Part shown: positions 6,870 to 14,929 of the stretch, one piece after another
Layout: the number at the start of each line of letters is the position of its first letter
Numbering within the stretch: position 1 is the first letter of the stretch
Source of the DNA: Opitutia bacterium UBA7441
GTDB taxonomy: Bacteria; Verrucomicrobiota; Verrucomicrobiia; Opitutales; Coraliomargaritaceae
Length of the DNA: 23,304 bases
Assembly (NCBI GenBank): GCA_002480015.1
Contig: DLQD01000125.1
Coordinates: 1 to 23,304 of the forward strand
Direction: 5' to 3'
Made by a program: the position numbers and the translations under genes
Notes under the pieces: generated by a model
The model's input: the letters and a program-made list of their open reading frames with translations, nothing else
Database searches by the model: none
Told to the model about the DNA's origin: nothing

Positions 6870-8750
6870 ATGGCTGACACACCAGCAAACAACAAACCTG
6901 AGGCGCCCCAACAGGCCCTCGACCTGAATTCACTTTCCGGCCTAGATTTCGGCCCGAATTGGGCGGATGCTAACGCTAAGCCTGCACGCCCGAAGCACTA
7001 CGGTTCTGAAGCAACAGGCAAACGCAGCAGCGGAAGCGGTCCACGCGATCGACGCTCCGGGGGCAGTCGCTCGGTCGGTCGTGACAGTCAATCCGAGCGC
7101 CGCGGTCATCCAGGTGGTGAACCAAGTCGGCGCGATGAACGCCGCGGTCGTCCCGCAGCCCCTGCTCCCTTCGTACCGACGGTGGAGGTCGACCTCTATC
7201 CGCAGGACGAAGCTTTCGAGGCACTAATCAACCGCCTGCGCTCCAGCGCACGGACGTATCAGCTGTTTGATATCGCGCACCTGCTCCTGGAAAAACCCGA
7301 CCGCTACATCGTCGTGGTCTCGCCCAAGAGCTCCAGAGGCGGCGAACCCGCGCAACTTTACTACTCGGTGCCAGGCCACCTCCCCTTCGAAACGGAAGAG
7401 GAGGCAATCAGCTACGTCATTACAAACCATCTCGACCTATTCTTCGACATCGAAGAGATCGAAATCGACCCGCCCAAGGGTAATTTCCAGATGATCAACC
7501 GCTGCACTATAACTGGAGAACTCCTCGGGCCGCCGAACTATCACCGCTATCAGGAGTTCATCCAACGCCACTACGCGGCCCGCATTAACGGCATGTCCTT
7601 CGAACGATTCACCTCGAAGATCGAAGGAGTTAAAGAACAGGAGCAAATTGACGCTTGGCTCGAATCGATGAAAAAGGGTGCGCGCTACATGGTCAAAGAC
7701 CGCCAAGAGGGGGAACCGGAATCGTTTGAGACACTTGATGTCGCACGCCACTTCCTTTTGCGGCACCGCAAGGAGCAAGTCGTCGGCAGCAGCGAAGCCG
7801 TTCGCTTCGCTGGACGGGACCTCGAACGGCTCCCAGCAAGCAACATCCGGAAATCTGTCGAAGCCTACGTCGAGCATCAAAAGCACTTTCCGCTCGATTC
7901 GGCCAACAACATCCGTGGACGCCTACGTCGCCATAAATTCGCCGTCTACAAAAAAGGTTCCAAGGGGGTTTCCTTTGTCTGTGCGGTCAAGCGCAAATTC
8001 CGAGACGCCTCGACTGTTTTTACGGATTCGATACGCAACTTGATCGATTTCATCGAGAAGCATCCAAATATACCCGCCTCCAAATTACCGAAGGAATACA
8101 TCGGTATCGACACCGAAAAACAGAAGCCGGAAGAACTTAAGATGACCGAGGCAGAAGTCCAAGCTGCCGCAAAAGCCAAAGCTGAAGCCGAAGCCAGAGA
8201 CGAGGGAGACGCCACAACCGATGCCACCACTAGCACCGAAGCCGCCCCTGCCATCAGCGAAGATGCGAAAGCGTCTACCCAGGCCACACCCAAGGCAGAA
8301 TTGAGCGCGGAAGACGAAAAGAAGTTGCGTCAACTCATGATTGATCTGCGCTGGCTGATCACCGAAGGCTATGTCACCGAATACGGAGATGGCCGTTTGT
8401 TTGCAGCGCCTCCAATGCCAGAAGCTAAACCGAAAGCGCTCAAGCCGAAGCCGGCGACAAACCCAGAGCGGGAGCTCAAAAGTAAGACTGAAGCAGAGCT
8501 TCAGGAAGTCACCGCGCAGGAGACCAGTCCCGAGATTGTGGCTACAGAGCCTGAAGCTCAGGCCGAGCCTTCACCCGAGGTACCCGAGGCACCCAATACA
8601 CCCGAGGCATCCGATACACACGAGACAGCCGCTGGTTCTACGGCGGGAGCGACGATTGAAGCAGTCGTAGAGGAAACTGCGGCCCCCTCCGACGCCACAG
8701 TTGAAGGATTATCGCCGAAAGACCCCGATCAGGCATTAGAAGAAAAGTAA
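6870..8750 (+). CDS. Unknown 626-aa protein with basic N-terminus and acidic repeat tail
   Basis: I do not recognise a function. Residues 1-100 are low complexity and strongly basic (Arg/Gly/Ser-rich, for example KRSSGSGPRDRR), like an RNA- or DNA-binding tail. Residues 101-240 form a compact domain with VEVDLYP, YIVVVSPK and the distinctive RCTITGELLGPPNYHRYQEF block (211-230). Residues 240-415 form a second, Lys/Arg-rich helical region (RGRLRRHKFAVYKK, CAVKRKFRD). After a charged Ala/Glu linker there is a helical block at 478-505 (LSAEDEKKLRQLMIDLRWL), then an acidic Pro/Glu tail with tripeptide repeats. It lacks signal peptide, membrane segments and recognisable enzyme motifs. I recall similar proteins only as conserved hypotheticals in Verrucomicrobiota. 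The architecture suggests a nucleic-acid-associated cytoplasmic protein, which is inference. It is monocistronic, starts at ATG 6870 and has no Shine-Dalgarno. Confidence 0.88.
   Translation: MADTPANNKPEAPQQALDLNSLSGLDFGPNWADANAKPARPKHYGSEATGKRSSGSGPRDRRSGGSRSVGRDSQSERRGHPGGEPSRRDERRGRPAAPAPFVPTVEVDLYPQDEAFEALINRLRSSARTYQLFDIAHLLLEKPDRYIVVVSPKSSRGGEPAQLYYSVPGHLPFETEEEAISYVITNHLDLFFDIEEIEIDPPKGNFQMINRCTITGELLGPPNYHRYQEFIQRHYAARINGMSFERFTSKIEGVKEQEQIDAWLESMKKGARYMVKDRQEGEPESFETLDVARHFLLRHRKEQVVGSSEAVRFAGRDLERLPASNIRKSVEAYVEHQKHFPLDSANNIRGRLRRHKFAVYKKGSKGVSFVCAVKRKFRDASTVFTDSIRNLIDFIEKHPNIPASKLPKEYIGIDTEKQKPEELKMTEAEVQAAAKAKAEAEARDEGDATTDATTSTEAAPAISEDAKASTQATPKAELSAEDEKKLRQLMIDLRWLITEGYVTEYGDGRLFAAPPMPEAKPKALKPKPATNPERELKSKTEAELQEVTAQETSPEIVATEPEAQAEPSPEVPEAPNTPEASDTHETAAGSTAGATIEAVVEETAAPSDATVEGLSPKDPDQALEEK
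8573..8626 (+). repeat. Six degenerate 9-bp tandem units coding tripeptides
   Basis: Six consecutive 9-bp units (ACCCGAGGY, ACCCAATAC, ATCCGATAC, ACACGAGAC variants) lie in the tail of the 626-aa gene. They keep the reading frame and encode Pro-Glu-Val, Pro-Glu-Ala, Pro-Asn-Thr, Pro-Glu-Ala, Ser-Asp-Thr, His-Glu-Thr. An 18-bp higher-order period is visible in the middle. Copy-number change would alter tail length without a frameshift. Confidence 0.7.
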
Positions 8751-8821
8751 ACCTAATGCGGGCGTCGCTTTAGCCATTACAAAAAAATCTGCGTTCGTTT
8801 CAAGGGAGCTTTCCAGCAGTG

Positions 8822-8979
8822 CCCTTAATCGGGTGCCATTAAATCCACGGGGGCGAACACAAACCGCAACAGTTGCCGGAACGCGTCCCGCACCTAAAGG
8901 AGCGGACCTACGTATGCGGTTTTCCCGCTAAGCGGGATGGCCGCCTGACCCCGTGTTTAATATGGCACCTCCCTTAATC
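8822..8979. mobile_element. MITE-like element, 140 bp, with 9-bp target duplication
   Basis: The direct repeat CCCTTAATC occurs at 8822-8830 and 8971-8979. Immediately inside are imperfect terminal inverted repeats of about 22 bp: the left end begins GGGTGCCATTAAATCC, and the right end read inward begins AGGTGCCATATTAAAC, both reaching CACGGGG. The interior (8831-8970, 140 bp) encodes nothing and carries two further hairpins, CCGCACCT/AGGAGCGG near 8890-8905 and a compound GCGG-TCCCGC/GCGGGA-CCGC structure at 8916-8944. Size, ends and flanking duplication fit a non-autonomous IS derivative. The right-hand repeat contains the amylosucrase stop codon (8974-8976). It may act as a bidirectional terminator between the convergent genes. 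Confidence 0.6.
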
Positions 8980-10935
8980 CTCTTCCAACCAAAGCAGTTC
9001 ATAAGGCTCTAAGTCGAAGTCGTCGTGCGTGGAGATCGTTCGCTCACTGAGAACATCCTTAAAGAAGTGCGCTAAGCCCTCCGTGCGTAAACGGCGCATA
9101 TTGACCGTTTGTGGGGCATCGGAAAAGTTGGCGACTACGACCAGTCGGTAGCCTTCGTTCCAACGAAGGAAGCTGATCGCATGGGTATTATCCGTATGCA
9201 GTAAGCGCATCTGGCTACCGGTAAAGGCCGGGCAGTTTTTACGGTGCTCAAAGAGCATCTGGATATCGCGAAAAATGCGCACACGCGGAGAGCGTTTCTT
9301 TTTTTTGAGATCTTTAAGGAGCGCCCAATTCATCTTTGGACGATGCACCCAACGACTGTCCTCTTTCTTTTCTAGATCTGCGAGATAATCGTAATCGTTT
9401 AACATGCCCCACTCTTCCCCAAGAAAGATGAGCGGGATGCCTCCGATACTGCAAAGCACACCATAAAGCATGCGTATGCGACGCAGCGCCATCTCAATCA
9501 GCAATGCATCGTCGGCCACTAGAGCCTGCTCCAAGCCGGCCAGCGAAGCCATCGTACCGGAGACGCGCATATCGCCGGTGTCGAGATTGCGCTGAAAAGG
9601 CACGCCGCTGGCAAAAGAACCTTTGAAACTGCCTGTATAAAAACTGTTGAGAAAATTGCGGTGGTCTTCGGGGTTGATACCAACTGACCAGGCATCCTCA
9701 TTATCAAAAGACCAGCCGATGTCATCGTGGCTCCGGAGATAATTAACCCAAACAGTCCCCGGCAAGAGATATTGACGGTGCCCGACCGAATGCTTGAGTA
9801 ACTTGGTATCGCGAGTGGCAAGAGCCTCCCAAAGTAAGGCCATGAGTGTCGGGTTGTAGGAGATCTGACACTCCTCGGTACTGATATATTTGACCACCTC
9901 GTCAGGATGGACGATGGCCTCCGACTTGAAAGCAAGGCCCGGAGCAGCGATACGGCAAACCGCGTTAAAAGCCTGAATCAAAAGGTGAGCTTCGGGCAAG
10001 TTTTCGCAGGTCGTCCCCATTCGCTTCCAAATAAAGGCGACTGCATCAAGACGGAGGATCTCCACGCCGGTGTTGGCAAGGAAGAGCATCTCTTCCGCCA
10101 TGGCTCGGAAAACCTCGGGGTTGGCGTATTTGAGATCCCATTGAAAGCTGTTAAATGTCGTCCAAATCCAGCGCTGGGTCCCCTCATGCCAAGTGAAGTT
10201 ACCCCGGCGAAGGGTCGGGAAGATTTCGCGAAGAGTACGTTCGTATTGCTCAGGCACGTCACGATCCGGATACATGTAGTAGTAATCCATGTATTCGCGG
10301 TCGCCCTCTTGCGCACGGATAGCCCACTCGTGGTCGTCGGCGGTGTGGTTGAAAACAAAATCAATGACCAGTGAGATACCGACTGCACGGAAATCGTGCG
10401 TCAAGGCACGCAACTCCTCCATCGTGCCCAGATGTTTATCGACACTACGGTAATCACTAATGGCGTAGCCTCCATCGCTGTTGCCCTCACGAGCCTTAAA
10501 CAAAGGCATTAAGTGCACATACGTCAGCCCGAGGTCTTTGAGATAAGGTATTTTATCGCGCAGGGAGTTGAGGTCATCACTGAAAAGATCGACGTAGAGC
10601 GAGCCTCCGACCATGCGCTCCGAGAGATACCAAGTAGGATCATTTTCGCGGCGCAGATCGAGCTGACGCAGATCTTCGGGTCGATCCAACCAAGAATCGA
10701 CTGCGGTGAGGAGGATTCTTTCAATATAATAAAAGAAATCGTAGTGCGCCCCATATAAGCGGTAAAGCAGCTCGAACAAGCGCGGCCAGTGCTCGGCCAA
10801 GCGGGCGTCGATCGTTTCTCCAAGCAGTGCAGCGCTACAGGTGGAATCCGAAGCTCCGTCGATTTTCTCCTGAATCTTAGGTTGTATACGTCGGAGTGTG
10901 CGGCTGGCCTCGTAGACTAAATTCAGGTCAGGCAT
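8974..10935 (-). CDS. ams: Amylosucrase (GH13)
   Basis: Amylosucrase transfers glucose from sucrose onto an alpha-1,4-glucan and releases fructose. The 653-aa length fits the Neisseria enzyme (about 636). The GH13 regions are all present: region I DFVFNHT (192-198), region II EILRLDAVAF with nucleophile Asp297, region III FKSEAIVHP with acid/base Glu339, and region IV RSHDDIGW with Asp404. The residues around II and III (WKRMGTTCENLPEAH) are typical of amylosucrase and not of amylases or sucrose phosphorylase. The ATG at 10935 overlaps the end of the sucrose-phosphate synthase gene by 8 bp, so translation is probably coupled. In this operon it can recycle stored sucrose into glycogen-like glucan, with fructose going to the adjacent fructokinase. 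No signal peptide is present. Its stop codon lies inside the direct repeat of the MITE-like element. Confidence 0.95.
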   Translation of the reverse strand: MPDLNLVYEASRTLRRIQPKIQEKIDGASDSTCSAALLGETIDARLAEHWPRLFELLYRLYGAHYDFFYYIERILLTAVDSWLDRPEDLRQLDLRRENDPTWYLSERMVGGSLYVDLFSDDLNSLRDKIPYLKDLGLTYVHLMPLFKAREGNSDGGYAISDYRSVDKHLGTMEELRALTHDFRAVGISLVIDFVFNHTADDHEWAIRAQEGDREYMDYYYMYPDRDVPEQYERTLREIFPTLRRGNFTWHEGTQRWIWTTFNSFQWDLKYANPEVFRAMAEEMLFLANTGVEILRLDAVAFIWKRMGTTCENLPEAHLLIQAFNAVCRIAAPGLAFKSEAIVHPDEVVKYISTEECQISYNPTLMALLWEALATRDTKLLKHSVGHRQYLLPGTVWVNYLRSHDDIGWSFDNEDAWSVGINPEDHRNFLNSFYTGSFKGSFASGVPFQRNLDTGDMRVSGTMASLAGLEQALVADDALLIEMALRRIRMLYGVLCSIGGIPLIFLGEEWGMLNDYDYLADLEKKEDSRWVHRPKMNWALLKDLKKKKRSPRVRIFRDIQMLFEHRKNCPAFTGSQMRLLHTDNTHAISFLRWNEGYRLVVVANFSDAPQTVNMRRLRTEGLAHFFKDVLSERTISTHDDFDLEPYELLWLEED

Positions 10936-13102
10936 CTTCGGAACCTATCATTTTTTCGTTGGGAATTGTGATTTGATCGAGAAAGTTGTAATACTCGATC
11001 CCCTCAATAATCCCTGCGGCATGCGATTTTTCGGCAAAGTAGACGCGTGGGTATTTGCGCAGCTTCTCCAGTTCCGAACTATAGTTGCCGACGACGACAC
11101 CCAGCGTATTACCGGCCAGCATTTCTTCGTCGTTTCCCGAATCACCGGCAATCAGGATATGCTCCAAAGGGAACCCCCATTTATAAGCCATATGGCGTAT
11201 GCTGATACCACTACCCGCCCTCGATGGAATAATATCGAGGAACATGCCCAGCGAAAGGATACACTTAGCACGGACGCCATTCTCACGCAGGATACGCTTA
11301 ATCGCGGCCAGCTTCGGCGCGATAGCAAAGTCGACTTGATAGCTAATCTTGTAGGTCGATTGCTCGTGTTCTTCTTGAAGATACAAACCGTCGACCTGCT
11401 CAAGCACTCTTCGGATCTGCTCCGGGTTCCAGCGGAAGTCAATATGCTTACGCCAGCTCGTATCCAGCGTGTAGTTTTTGCCGTAGTAGATTTCCGTGCC
11501 GACTGATGTAATCAGAACTTCCGGGTGGGGAATTTCATACTCGACCATCAGTTCCATGACTTCCTCGTAGCGACGTCCGGTGGCGATGCCGAAGCCGATA
11601 TGGTCTTCCGCCTCCCCAATAAGCCTGAAAAAGTCGTGCATCGCATCATCATCGCCAGTCAGCGTGTTGTCGATATCCGCAATGATCAGGCGGTCGACCT
11701 GCGGCAAGCGCTTAGTGGTGCGACCACGGGCGATAGGAGGCGGCACATCAGAGTCCCCCAGCACCTCTTTGATATCCCGCAGGTAGCGCTCCACATGACG
11801 GTGCCAAGAATAATAAATATTTACGTTCTCCAAACCTGCCTGCGACCACTCATCCCATTGCGCAGGCTCGATCAGGGCATGTAGGATCGCTTTTTCTATC
11901 GATTTGGAATCGAATGGATCCACCAATGCGCCATTTTTACAGTTGGCAATAATATCAGTGGGCCCGCCGTCATTGGTAGCGATAATCGGCGCGCCGCTGG
12001 CCGCAGCTTCAAGCAAAGTTAAGCCGAATGGCTCCGTCATCGCCGCATTGACAAAGACCCCGCGCGACTTGGTGATCTCGCGGTAAAGTGTGGCTACGTC
12101 AGCAGCCGCATGATTTTTGGGGTAAGCGACTTTACCATAGAGATCGTAGACATCAATCAGAGTCAGCACGTTCGTTAAAACAGTCCGCTGCCCAGGTGGC
12201 ATTTCCCGTATATCCCCACGCGTACCCATAATAAGTACAAGGTTGGCCTCACGCTGGAGCTGGGGCGACTCGCCGTAGGTCTTCACGAGCATCTCCAGGT
12301 TCTTGCGCTCGTCAGGTCGGGCCATCGCGACCACCATCGGCTTTTCAGGATTATGCAAGAAGGCATTCACGTCCTTCGCCAGTTGCGAAGTCGGCTCACC
12401 CTCCACTGGCGGATGAAAAGCGCTCAAGTCGACACCTGGGGGAATCACCTCCATTCGCTCAGGGATGTAGTTTTCATACTGTTCGTATTGTTCCTTCACC
12501 TCCTGGTGGGTGCTGGTACAGATCAGCGAGCAGGTCTCCAGAGCGAACTCTTCCGCCTCGATGCGGCTTGAGATGGCATAGCGAGATTCAATTTTGTCCG
12601 CACTTAAACCTGAATCTTCCAGGCGGCGCTGTTTAACGCGCCCTAATGAATGACCGGTGAAAACAAACGGCACTCCGAGTAGCCGGGCAAGTTGCCCACC
12701 TCCGTAGCCAGCATCAGCATAGTGGCCATGAATGACATCTGGCACCGAGCGCGTTCTCTGGAAATAGCTCAGGCACTGATCGACAAACATCTCCATATAC
12801 GGCCAGAGCTTGGATTTACTCAAGTAGCGCTTGGGGCCGAATGGAATACGCACGATATAAGCCTTCTCCGCAATTTGCTCCTCGAGCTTGGCGTAGTCGT
12901 CCGACACCTTATCGTCAATGATCTCTCGAGTAATCAAGTCAACCCGCTCAATGTCATCGCGCTCGGAGAGCGCACGGGCAAGTTCCAAGACATAGCGTGT
13001 CTGTCCGCCAGTGTCTTCGTCGCGGCCCAATTCAAGTTCTTCGCCGCGGATCAGGCCGTGAAGGCTGATCAGTGCGATGCGTAGTCCTTTTTCTTTAGCC
13101 AT
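10928..13102 (-). CDS. sps: Sucrose-phosphate synthase with C-terminal HAD phosphatase-like domain
   Basis: This enzyme makes sucrose-6-phosphate from UDP-glucose and fructose-6-phosphate. Residues 1-450 are a GT4 glycosyltransferase: DTGGQTRY (30-37) near the sugar-phosphate site, GHYADAGYGG, FTGHSLG, ARPDERKN (261-268, Arg262 and Lys267 for UDP-glucose), and the EPFGLTLLE nucleotide-sugar signature (357-365). Residues 468-710 are a HAD domain like sucrose phosphatase: DIDNT (Asp476/Asp478), ATGR (507-510) and GDSGND (653-658). The motif III position, expected as RASKG in active phosphatases, reads RAGSG (628-632), so the catalytic lysine seems replaced by Ser631. The fused phosphatase may therefore be weak or inactive. 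An AGGA box lies 7 nt before ATG 13102. The gene lies 9 bp after fructokinase and overlaps amylosucrase by 8 bp. Confidence 0.95.
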   Translation of the reverse strand: MAKEKGLRIALISLHGLIRGEELELGRDEDTGGQTRYVLELARALSERDDIERVDLITREIIDDKVSDDYAKLEEQIAEKAYIVRIPFGPKRYLSKSKLWPYMEMFVDQCLSYFQRTRSVPDVIHGHYADAGYGGGQLARLLGVPFVFTGHSLGRVKQRRLEDSGLSADKIESRYAISSRIEAEEFALETCSLICTSTHQEVKEQYEQYENYIPERMEVIPPGVDLSAFHPPVEGEPTSQLAKDVNAFLHNPEKPMVVAMARPDERKNLEMLVKTYGESPQLQREANLVLIMGTRGDIREMPPGQRTVLTNVLTLIDVYDLYGKVAYPKNHAAADVATLYREITKSRGVFVNAAMTEPFGLTLLEAAASGAPIIATNDGGPTDIIANCKNGALVDPFDSKSIEKAILHALIEPAQWDEWSQAGLENVNIYYSWHRHVERYLRDIKEVLGDSDVPPPIARGRTTKRLPQVDRLIIADIDNTLTGDDDAMHDFFRLIGEAEDHIGFGIATGRRYEEVMELMVEYEIPHPEVLITSVGTEIYYGKNYTLDTSWRKHIDFRWNPEQIRRVLEQVDGLYLQEEHEQSTYKISYQVDFAIAPKLAAIKRILRENGVRAKCILSLGMFLDIIPSRAGSGISIRHMAYKWGFPLEHILIAGDSGNDEEMLAGNTLGVVVGNYSSELEKLRKYPRVYFAEKSHAAGIIEGIEYYNFLDQITIPNEKMIGSEDA

Positions 13103-13111
13103 AATAATATC

Positions 13112-14014
13112 CTATTGGTAAAATCTCCTGTCGAGGGTGGTGGCACCTTGAATCCCACAGACTCTGGCTGCAAAACGACTGGCATTCTTTATTATTTCTG
13201 CGACCGGCATACCTGTTAATATCCCATGTATGGTATACGCCGAAAATGAATCGCCCGCACCCACCGTATCGACAAAAGGATCTGGCCTCGGCGCGGGCAT
13301 ACAGGCGGCCTGCCCAGATTCGCCAAAAATACACGCCCCTTGACTACCGCCAGTGAGGAGAAGATTGCGAATGCCGTATTCAGCACGAAGTTTCTCAACG
13401 GCACCTGCAGCATCCGCAAATTCAATCCTCGGCAAACCGAGCAAGGACTGCAACTCATCGATATTCAACTTAAGCCAATCGACATCACGGATCCACTTTT
13501 TGACCAACTCCATGGAGTCGTAAGGTGGCCGCAAGTTGATATCGAAAAAACGCTTCGCCCTGGAACGATGAACCAAGGCCTCGAACGTGGCGCGACTACG
13601 TTCACTCCGTAAAGCGAGGAGCCCGTGGTAGATCATATCAGTCGCTAACCAGCCATCGTCTTCGATAAAATCCCACGCGCGCCTCTCACAGATATCATAA
13701 CTCGGCTCGTCGACGTCAACCGTCACTTGCACCAAACCCGTGGCATGCTCCACATCCGTCTGTAGGCCTTCAGTGGACATCCCCCACATATTTGTTTGGG
13801 ATAAGATCTTACGCCCCTCTTCGTCGTCTCCAACCGCACTAATAAATATGGGTGATTGACCGAAACCACACAAACTCCATGCAACGTTGAAGGGAGCGCC
13901 TCCCAGTATTTGCTGACCATCGGGAAAACAGTCAAAGAGTACTTCGCCAAACACTACGAGGGGTGAGGTTTTTGGGTTTGTTTCAGCTCCTGCTAGTGAT
14001 TCACTGATTATCAT
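13112..14014 (-). CDS. fruK: PfkB-family fructokinase
   Basis: This ribokinase-fold enzyme phosphorylates fructose to fructose-6-phosphate, returning the fructose released by amylosucrase to the synthase. From ATG 14014 the product is 300 aa. The N-terminal GGAPFNVA motif (about 38-45) and the C-terminal signature DTVGAGDSFSA with catalytic Asp255 are intact, as is the NIDEL block near 184-188. A GTG 42 bp upstream (14056) is possible, but the extra residues look non-native. It is the first gene of the minus-strand sucrose operon, 9 bp ahead of sps, and divergent from the phosphatase gene. Family assignment is firm. Fructose as substrate rests on context, and the gene name follows the methanotroph sucrose clusters. 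Confidence 0.9.
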   Translation of the reverse strand: MIISESLAGAETNPKTSPLVVFGEVLFDCFPDGQQILGGAPFNVAWSLCGFGQSPIFISAVGDDEEGRKILSQTNMWGMSTEGLQTDVEHATGLVQVTVDVDEPSYDICERRAWDFIEDDGWLATDMIYHGLLALRSERSRATFEALVHRSRAKRFFDINLRPPYDSMELVKKWIRDVDWLKLNIDELQSLLGLPRIEFADAAGAVEKLRAEYGIRNLLLTGGSQGACIFGESGQAACMPAPRPDPFVDTVGAGDSFSAYTIHGILTGMPVAEIIKNASRFAARVCGIQGATTLDRRFYQ

Positions 14015-14057
14015 GTATAGTCGGCAACTTAAGATTAACAAGGCACTTAGGCGCACC

Positions 14058-14087
14058 TTGAAGCCTTACGCGCACATATCATATAAC
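14058..14087 (+). promoter_or_regulatory. Candidate promoter of the sucrose-phosphatase gene
   Basis: TTGAAG (14058-14063) and TATAAC (14082-14087) are separated by 18 bp. Transcription would begin near 14094, only about 2 nt before the ATG at 14096, so the message would be nearly leaderless. This agrees with the absence of a Shine-Dalgarno. The 81-bp region also has to hold the opposing fructokinase promoter. Confidence 0.42.
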
Positions 14088-14095
14088 GCCATCCT

Positions 14096-14929
14096 ATGAA
14101 TCATTTCAATCCTCAATCTGAAATTGCTCCCTCGGTCCTCGCCACCGATCTTGACGGCACTCTCATTCCTTTGCCAAATACGCCCGATAATAACAAAGAT
14201 TTGATTATACTCAAAGAATCTTTGGTCGCCACAAAATCGAAACTCGTGTATGTGACCGGTCGGCACTTTGAGTCTGCCATCGACGCCATCGAACAATACG
14301 ATCTCCCGGCACCCGACTGGATCGTATGCGATGTGGGTAGCGCGATCTATAGGCGCGACAGTGACGGCTATCATGCTTTCTCCGCGTATGAAAGGCACGT
14401 CGCAGCAATGTCGAGCGGCGTAGACCGGCAGGTAATTGAAGATACACTTAGCACCATCGAAGGCCTGGAGCTACAACCCCTCGAGCATCAACAGCGCTTC
14501 AAGACCAGCTATCAGTCATCGGCTGGGGCCGTGCAACAATTAGTCGAACGGATCAAAATTCGACTCCAAGAAGCAAAACTTCCCTACAACTGTATGGGGA
14601 GTTTGGATCCCTTCTTAAACTGCGGCTTGTTGGATGTGATGCCGAGCGGCATCTCCAAAGCCTATGCGCTTATATGGCTAAGTAAGCACGCAAACTTTCA
14701 CCCGGACGAAGTGATCTACTCCGGCGACTCGGGTAACGACTACGCAGCGCTAGTCAGTGGATTCCGCGCGATCATCGTCGCCAACGGCAGTCCTGCACTC
14801 GCGGATAAGGTGAGCAAGAGGATGCACGAGCGCGGCCTTCCGGATCGACTCTATCTGGCTAGGAGTCCGGCGACGAGCGGCGTGCTCGAAGGTTGCCGCC
14901 ACTTTGGCTTATTTCACACCGCTAGCTAG
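14096..14929 (+). CDS. spp: Stand-alone sucrose-phosphate phosphatase-like HAD hydrolase
   Basis: A cytoplasmic HAD type IIB phosphatase (277 aa) expected to convert sucrose-6-phosphate to sucrose. All four HAD motifs are present: DLDGT with Asp18/Asp20, VTGR (53-56), Lys188 in SGISKAYAL, and GDSGND (210-215). The length and cap insertion fit sucrose-phosphatase, although mannosylglycerate-type and trehalose-type phosphatases belong to the same fold. The choice rests on being divergent from fruK-sps-ams. Unlike the HAD domain fused to the synthase, this protein keeps the motif III lysine, so it is probably the working phosphatase. Its last 21 bp overlap the end of the convergent methyltransferase gene, and there is no room for a separate terminator. 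Confidence 0.85.
   Translation: MNHFNPQSEIAPSVLATDLDGTLIPLPNTPDNNKDLIILKESLVATKSKLVYVTGRHFESAIDAIEQYDLPAPDWIVCDVGSAIYRRDSDGYHAFSAYERHVAAMSSGVDRQVIEDTLSTIEGLELQPLEHQQRFKTSYQSSAGAVQQLVERIKIRLQEAKLPYNCMGSLDPFLNCGLLDVMPSGISKAYALIWLSKHANFHPDEVIYSGDSGNDYAALVSGFRAIIVANGSPALADKVSKRMHERGLPDRLYLARSPATSGVLEGCRHFGLFHTAS

Noticed and set aside
10928..10935. Overlap of sps and ams reading frames, considered as a possible frameshifted fusion.
   Set aside because: Both proteins are complete with proper starts and ends; an 8-bp overlap is normal operon coupling.
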